Of a DNA stretch of 64,000 bases, positions 58,219 through 64,000 are shown piece by piece. The first letter of the stretch is position 1. Every line of letters starts with the position of its first letter. Both the position numbers and the translations under genes were made by a program. The notes under the pieces were generated by a model that saw nothing but the letters and a program-made list of their open reading frames with translations, searched no databases and was not told the origin of the DNA. This DNA is from Stichopus chloronotus (Eukaryota > Echinodermata > Holothuroidea > Aspidochirotida > Stichopodidae), in the NCBI GenBank assembly GCA_021234535.1, contig CM037839.1:26585196-26649195 (forward strand), in the 5' to 3' direction.

Positions 58219-59862
58219 TCAATGTAGTTCTTCAGTGGCTTCCCCTTTTTCCTTTATCTCTGCTCCTTTCAGTCCCTGGCCCTCCTCCTCAAGCTGTTCC
58301 TTATCAGAAAACAACTCTCGTGAGTCTCTGGGTGTCGACTGGGGTGTACAAGTTGGTGCTGAAGGTTCCAACAAGTCTTCTTTAAATGTGACAGTCCTTT
58401 TTCCCTCCCCTCCTCGAGGAGTATTCACACTCCCCTCTGAATGCTTGGACAAGATGCCATCATCCAATAGCAGCCCATCATCCGGGTTGATTATAATGTC
58501 TTCTTCTACAGGATGTAGAGGGGCATCAGCCTCCACAGTGTCTGACGCTCTACCGTTCTGGTTTTCTTTATTGGAATCCTCCATTTGCAGATCAATCTCT
58601 TCTGTCAAAGGTGGAGGAGTCCCATCCAACTCGTCAAGTTCAGATAAGTTATCCTTTTCTGAATATTGGTCGAAGTCATCTTCCTCAGGATAAGACTGCT
58701 GTGTGAATGACAACTGGGATGTCCTCATTACATCTAGTTCTGAAGGAACATCAGACGCACCACCAGGACTGATTCTAGATGCAGTAGGAATGCTGATGAA
58801 CGGTGGTGCCTGGTCCTGGTGGGGCAGTGATATCCCAGAAAGGGCAGCAGACATAACTCTCTTGGCATCTTCTGTACAGCTGCAGTTTTCACTTTGCTGA
58901 CTATGGGGGTTCTCTTCTACACCCCGAAGTACATCTAGACTCGATACAGATCCCTTCATGCTACCCGGTGAGGAGGACCTGTCTTCATCTTCTTCTCCCT
59001 CCCTAGCCAAATTAGATGACATCTCCTGACCAAGAGGATGGTATGGGGATGGTATCTGGTGAGAGATTTTAATGTACTCTTGCTCTCCTTCCCGGGGTGC
59101 CGTGTTTATGCTCGGCACACCAGTGCGATAAAATTGGCCTCGTTTCACTCTGGGGCTTTGGGCACTTCTGGGTGTGATCGGCTGATCAAAGTTGTGCCTG
59201 TGACCGGTGCTAGACTGGGCTCTGCGAGAATGACCAGAGAATGGAGACTTGCTTGTTCTTCTTGTCATCTCTGACCTGGGTCTTGTTCCAGGATTGCTTG
59301 TATGTGAACTAGCACCAGCTGGTCTCCTGACAGACACCGCAGGAGCACTCTTCTGGTGACGTACAGAGCCACGATGGCTGCTTGGCACCGCAGTTGGGAC
59401 CCTTTCTTTTGAAAGCAAATGGTTTTCTGGTGGCAGCAGAGTTGGACTGGGTGGTTTCTCAACGGTCAGGTCGGAAGCGTTACTCGTTTTACCCAGACTG
59501 GAGAGAGAAACGCTCTTCTCCCTATTCATTTGGTTCTCAACATTTGGAGACAGCCTTTGCATAAGATCTGGATGACCAGACTCAACAACCACACCGTCAT
59601 CTGCAGGTACAGATTCCAGCTTCTGTTTGAGAAGTTCCTGGTATTCGTCCATCGTCATGGCGTCGTTGTCTTCGTCACCTTTTGTCAAGTCATCCACGGT
59701 GATTCTCGTGATCCGTTGGCTCAGGCTCTCTGTCCCGTCTACATTTCTCTTGGCCCTGGACCGGTGTCTGATGCAGTACTTATCCAGTTTGATCTGTATC
59801 TTCGGTCTTGAATTTCCAGGGATCAGTTTGTTGTACACGACAGGATGACGCTCACACAGATC
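58219..59862 (-). CDS. Minus-strand gene last exon (547 codons)
   Basis: The acceptor ACTTTTCATTCAAAG (AG at 59864-59863) starts the exon in phase 0 with DLCERHPVVYNKLIPGNSRP, then KIQIKLDKYCIRHRSRAKRN, a basic segment. It is followed by ITVDDLTKGDEDNDAMTMDE and a short predicted helix (YQELLKQKLE), then about 400 residues of low-complexity, phosphosite-rich sequence including SPRVKRGQFYRTG and KRTVTFKEDLLEPSAP. The Met at 59925 lies in the intron and is not the start. Confidence 0.9.
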   Translation of the reverse strand, partial: DLCERHPVVYNKLIPGNSRPKIQIKLDKYCIRHRSRAKRNVDGTESLSQRITRITVDDLTKGDEDNDAMTMDEYQELLKQKLESVPADDGVVVESGHPDLMQRLSPNVENQMNREKSVSLSSLGKTSNASDLTVEKPPSPTLLPPENHLLSKERVPTAVPSSHRGSVRHQKSAPAVSVRRPAGASSHTSNPGTRPRSEMTRRTSKSPFSGHSRRAQSSTGHRHNFDQPITPRSAQSPRVKRGQFYRTGVPSINTAPREGEQEYIKISHQIPSPYHPLGQEMSSNLAREGEEDEDRSSSPGSMKGSVSSLDVLRGVEENPHSQQSENCSCTEDAKRVMSAALSGISLPHQDQAPPFISIPTASRISPGGASDVPSELDVMRTSQLSFTQQSYPEEDDFDQYSEKDNLSELDELDGTPPPLTEEIDLQMEDSNKENQNGRASDTVEADAPLHPVEEDIIINPDDGLLLDDGILSKHSEGSVNTPRGGEGKRTVTFKEDLLEPSAPTCTPQSTPRDSRELFSDKEQLEEEGQGLKGAEIKEKGEATEELH

Positions 59863-62800
59863 CTTTGAATGAAAAGTTGAACACATGGAACTTGGGTAAA
59901 AACGAGACAAATGCACTAAAAGCACAGTATGATAGAGCTTTCATGCAGAGATTTCACTGGGAAAACATTACAGCAGCAAAGGAAACGTAAAAACTTCAAC
60001 TGAAAATGCAGTAACAAAAGCTTTCATAACAATAACACAAATTGTACATGATCCCTGCACTTTCTAGGGAATAAATCTTCCGTGACTTTCCCAATACCAA
60101 ATTCTAGAATTTCCATGGCCTTCCTCCACAACATAAAGTTTTCAATTATAACAGCAAAAGTCAAAGCAATGTGAAGAGAATGATAATCACATTAGTGAAA
60201 GTACAGTTTGATGTTACTAGAGAAAAGGAAACAATGTCACTTAGTGAAAATTTCCAGGACTTTTCTAGGACTTCAAACAATTTCCCTGAATTTCAAAACT
60301 TTTCCAGTCCTTGAGGTAATATCCAAATAGTCATGACTTTTCCATGATAGTGGGAATCTTTGGTAATATTTTCTCAAAATATCCATGAATATGTTCCAAA
60401 TATAAAATAAAAATCTATCACCTTAGAGCGAGAAAACAGATGGAAATTAGTGGCTCACCAATTTTAAAGGGGGTGACACTGGTTTACTTGCCCCAAGAAT
60501 TTTTACATCTGGTTGATCCACCTGCTCAGACCAGTCCAATGGTATCAAGCATGGTGGCTTCTTCATTTCCTTTTTCTCATCTTGTGATGGTTTGTGGTAA
60601 TCTCTCAGGGCATCCTCTGCAGAGTCTCTCCTGATGTGAAAATAGGATCATCAATACGTCGAATTATTATCAAGATTTTGAAATGAGACTGTTCTATATA
60701 AATGAACAATCCTTGCTATCAAACAACTGCGAACAAATTTGGCAGCATCCTCGGGAGACAACATATGCTGTGTCATTTTAATCACAACCCATTGGTAGCT
60801 TTTGAGATATTATCAATATAAGCAGGAGACTGGAAATCATTTTTGGCGAAAGTCTATGTTGCCCTGGGCCTTATTTTGGGCTCTTGTTGACAGATGATCT
60901 TGGATTTTGACTGATAATTATCAAGAAGAGAAGTGTCCCAAAAGAAAGTAATATAATTCAAGATTCTTAGATTGTTGTTGACAATCTATACTTTTTACAA
61001 TATATCTGGTTGTTACTTGATAATTTCTTGGCAAAAACCTTTGATCTTTGTCAATTTGATAAAGCTTGTTGAGGGATATCTTTGGTTTGCCATTCAATGC
61101 AATTTAACAACCAAACTACCTTTGTTTTTAGTGCTGATAGACAATCAAATCATCACTTTGACCTGTATTTCTTCACTGCTAAAATGTTCACTTCTTACTA
61201 AAGTTTGCACAAGTGAAAAAAATGTGACCAAGGAGTGACTATTGGTGTTTCTACTTACAAACAGAATGCATGATTTTGTTAAAAATTCAAGATGAAACCA
61301 GACAGGAATTTACTTCATTAAGTGTACATCCCCATTAGGGTCTTCTCCAAGCAACTGGGGCCAGTGAACTAGTACAAGCACCCAACTTAATAAGTCGAAA
61401 GTTGGTTACAATATATAGAAAGATTTTTTAACTCCTCACTTTTTTGATGAGCACCTCCATTTTTTGACCCTCAAAGTCTCTGACTGTAGTTCTCCATTGC
61501 GACCGATGTGCAGCTTGGAACCAGCTCGGAGTTGCCTGGCAACAGTTGAGCCGACTTTGCCATCAATGCTATAATACTGGTCTGGATTGGAACCCTCACC
61601 TGCACGATAAGATGCAAAATGAAGATCTTTACCATAGTGAAGAGCAGGCATTGACAAAGGATGTCTCTCCTCTGAGTGGACAAACCGGCGTCCACTGAGT
61701 AGTGGCATAGTTCGTTTCAGATCAGAGTGGACATACTGGCATCCACTGAAAGTCCGACGAATGTGTCCACGAAAAACGGTAGGCAGTTGAGGTAGGATGC
61801 AATCATGATTAGGTGAAGCCATAACAAACATAAATTATTGCAAATTAAAATTGGAGGGTAGCAATGTGAGTTACAAGAATTCAAGTCTTCAAAGTCCAAG
61901 TACAGTATAGGCCTATCACATGCCCTTCTCTGAGAAAACTTGAAAAAGCAAACGATAGAAAAATCCAGATCAAAGTAAAAAAAAGAGATGGACACAGGGT
62001 CCACGGTCAGTGCCTGACAATCACAAAGTATCAAAATCCATTTCCATTCTTGTATAAAGGTTCAAAATACATCTTTTGGGGTATACTACCACTACAACTG
62101 ATACCATTCTCCAGATACATTTACTTTTGTTCCAGCAAAATATTACTTTCCAGTAAGCAATGTCCAAACAACAACTTGGACTATGACAGAAATATTCCCA
62201 AAGATTTCTGTGTATCTGACGCTGTGCATAGTCTTAGAAGAACCTTTAACTGTATTCTTCCAGTCCTTAATCTTATTCCAAGGGTGTCTCACAAACTACT
62301 GTCTTTGAGCTTTTGATCCAAATGTATATATACTGTAACTGCAGTTACAACTGACACATACAAACGTCTTCAGATCATTTGCACGGTTGTAGAGGGACAG
62401 TGGCTGTTTAGCAAGTCTATCAATTCATCACTCATTGAGCAATCCAAGTAATTGGTTAAGAGCTTAAGATAATCTAAATAAATATTTACACAAGCATTCT
62501 TATCTAAGATGATTGAAATGATAATCATCTGTATTTGTAAAAACTTCTGAGGAAGTGCTCTCTGACAAATGCCCAAATTGTGTCATGTCTTCAAAATTAT
62601 TAGGAGAACCTAAACCATGCATCCAAAATGAATTAAAGGATAGACTTGACTTTTCCAAGCTTTTCTGCAAAATAGCTTGGAACAGCTTCAAATTATCAGA
62701 AATTCGATTCAGATCTTTGAATGGTGTTTTTAACACTACAGTATTAATCACAGGAATACACACACCAAATCAGATGTAACAGCACTGACAGATCAATCCT

Positions 62801-64000
62801 GACGTAGAAACGAAAGAATCTGCTGTTAAAGATTAAAATGTTGCAGTGATGAAAAACAAATAGTGTGATGTATTTTTGCTACAAATAGCCAACCAACAAC
62901 ATGACAGACATACAAAAGCAACAAACTATACATAAAAAATAGTGAGCAAAAGTTCTTCAAATTGCACACATAAAGAAAGTTCATATTCAATTGATTCTTT
63001 TCCCCCACCTTCCACCCCCAACCTTAGTGCCTAAGACATTAGACTTCCAACAAAGCCTCTTGAAAGAAGCATCACTTACTGTGTGAGCAGGCTTCTGGCT
63101 GGAGGGGCAGCTGTTAGTGCTTTGGGGGAGGGGTCTTATGGAGAGGTTTCCTCCTCCACTTTGGAGTTTTTTGGAAGACAGAATATGCTTAAGTGGCAAA
63201 TGTTGCAATTTCATCCCTTTTTTTGTCCTGGCCCTTGTTTGTATTTCCATGAATTTCAAGACATTTTTAATGGAATTTTCAATGAATTTTGTGCCAGTCC
63301 AGTAGTCTACTGATTTGTTCAGTGCCAGTCGGGTAAGGGTCACTTGTAGTCAATAAACAGTTTCACCATCGCCACAGTAGCATTTGCAGTGAAGCAAACA
63401 TCAAGTATAAGCCCACCTGTAAAGGCATCCACCAGGCCTGAAGATTCACTTCCTGCAAAGCTCAGCCACTGACCAGAAAAAGAATCGTGGCGCTTCATGT
63501 TTTCGCTTTTTGCCCGGCGTCTCCTCTCCCTCTCTGCCTTGTCTTCATTTTCCCAGTAGTCATGGATTTCTTGGGTGATTCTGCGAAAGTTGACCTCCTT
63601 TATCTGAGGTCCTTTCTGTTTCATCTTCACCCACATGAATCCCGACGGCTGCGGAGGCTTCCTCGGTGGAGTACGGAAACTGCCTGAAAGGAGCGATGAA
63701 TACAAAACAAATGATAAAAGTCAGATTGATACCGTAAATCAGTCACTTTTAAAAGACAATACTTTTCATTCCAGCAAGGGCAACCCTTCAGTTTGAAGAA
63801 TAAAACAGTGTGATAAAATTGAATTGGCAACTTTTGCCAATCAATGTTTGAACATGAATAGCATTTGATAGCAAATCTTAAACAAACATTGCGATGTGAA
63901 TAAGTTGCAAATTTGACTCACTACAAGGCTTTGTTCAACTCAGTCATCCTCTGGGAGGAGGATTATCTAAAGATTATCTAAAGAACAAGATGCACTCACA
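58219..64000 (-). CDS. Unrecognised, largely disordered protein (5' partial)
   Basis: Hand-assembled minus-strand exons, in order of translation: 63683-63417, 61671-61440, 60630-60522, 59862-58219. All have GT/AG borders, phases 1, 2 and 0 agree at the three junctions, and the frame closes at TGA (58221-58219). The visible part is about 750 residues. The N-terminal part has a compact-looking segment (SGFMWVKMKQKGPQ), a charged helix (DKAERERRRRAKSENMKR) and SGQWLSFAGSESSGL. The large last exon is Ser/Pro/Glu/Arg-rich and low in hydrophobic residues, with many Ser-Pro and Thr-Pro sites. I do not recognise the family. A cytoskeletal, ciliary or signalling scaffold is possible, but that would be a guess. 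It converges with the peroxiredoxin gene. Confidence 0.8.
59863..60521 (-). other. Intron of the minus-strand gene (c to last exon)
   Basis: Phase 0 intron. A/T-rich, with no repeat family recognised. Confidence 0.8.
60522..60630 (-). CDS. Minus-strand gene exon (c)
   Basis: Acceptor CTATTTTCACATCAG and donor GAGCAG|gtggat bracket 109 bases, one base plus 36 codons. The only open frame gives RDSAEDALRDYHKPSQDEKK then PPCLIPLDWSEQ, and it fits the phases of both neighbours. Too short for ORF listing. Confidence 0.82.
60631..61439 (-). other. Intron of the minus-strand gene (b to c)
   Basis: Phase 2 intron. Nothing further seen. Confidence 0.75.
61440..61671 (-). CDS. Minus-strand gene exon (b)
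   Basis: Acceptor TTTGTCCACTCAG at 61673-61672, donor AAAAAA|gtgagg at 61439-61438; two bases, 76 codons, two bases. It encodes ERHPLSMPALHYGKDLHFAS, DQYYSIDGKVGSTVARQLRA and RNGELQSETLRVKKW. Two more AGs upstream (61696-61695 and 61747-61746) keep the frame open but give a phase that does not fit exon (a). Confidence 0.72.
61672..63416 (-). other. Intron of the minus-strand gene (a to b)
   Basis: Phase 1 intron of 1.7 kb. The segment just upstream of exon (b) keeps an open frame and carries a 51-base repeat. An extra small exon in this interval cannot be excluded. Confidence 0.65.
63417..63683 (-). CDS. Minus-strand gene exon (a)
   Basis: The acceptor reads CGCTCCTTTCAG on the minus strand (a second AG four bases later is possible). 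The donor is TTTACAG|gtgggc at 63416-63415, phase 1. It encodes FRTPPRKPPQPSGFMWVKMK, EIHDYWENEDKAERERRRRA and ends GLVDAFT plus one base. The basic/acidic helix is likely coiled coil. Confidence 0.75.
63684..64000 (-). other. Partial intron, with a donor at the window edge
   Basis: On the minus strand the window begins T|gtgagtgc, a consensus donor at 63999-63998. The next upstream exon of this gene probably ends exactly at the right edge. Confidence 0.5.

Noticed and set aside
58124..58693. 189-codon plus-strand open frame (Ser-rich)
   Set aside because: It is antisense to the large terminal exon of the minus-strand gene; the Ser-rich composition mirrors the Glu/Asp-rich codons on the other strand.
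59863..59925. Use of the Met at 59925 as the start of a 568-residue protein
   Set aside because: A good acceptor at 59864-59863 and exact phase agreement with the exon at 60522-60630 show that this stretch is intron.
1..64000. CRISPR arrays, operons, riboswitches, rRNA
   Set aside because: The tandem arrays are minisatellites without spacers and the genes are spliced; nothing prokaryotic or ribosomal was seen.

Overview
This is a window of animal nuclear genome: genes are split into short exons with canonical GT/AG borders, introns run up to about 11.7 kb, and there are MITEs, minisatellites and no bacterial-style operons. A strong contrast in CpG content (a CpG-poor, TpG/CpA-rich block over one gene, more normal CpG on its left) resembles the mosaic gene-body methylation of marine invertebrates. 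I favour an invertebrate deuterostome such as an echinoderm, but the species cannot be fixed from the sequence.

Three genes can be assembled by hand, with splice phases that agree at every junction. (1) 700-9904, plus strand, 5' end outside the window: a type I membrane receptor with four fibronectin-III-like domains, one transmembrane helix and a short tail. Its first domain carries a Cys pair eight residues apart, and its intron phases (2-1-0-1-0-1-1-0) follow the ladder known from vertebrate cytokine receptor genes, so it is a candidate class II cytokine receptor (interferon/IL-10/tissue factor family). One half-domain exon has recently been duplicated in tandem. (2) about 18.9-53.5 kb, plus strand: a typical 2-Cys peroxiredoxin (PRDX1-like, 199 residues, six coding exons over 26.6 kb plus a predicted non-coding first exon). 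It includes a 37-nt microexon that no ORF scan would show. (3) 58219-64000, minus strand, 5' end outside the window: an unrecognised, mostly disordered protein of at least about 750 residues with a 1.6-kb terminal exon. Genes 2 and 3 converge tail to tail.

Between and inside the genes lie repeats: two families of TTAA-flanked MITEs, a 196-bp hAT-type MITE with an exact 8-bp target duplication, a 1.36-kb hAT-like element that landed inside a minisatellite, a 487-bp element with a 5-bp duplication, a foldback element with about 130-bp arms, and several minisatellites. One of these, in the last peroxiredoxin intron, repeatedly carries nuclear-receptor half-sites. From 10.8 to 18.7 kb I find no convincing gene.

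The three genes show no shared pathway. The most novel items are the cytokine-receptor-like gene with its nascent duplicated exon, the peroxiredoxin microexon placed just before the catalytic cysteine, and the unidentified minus-strand gene.
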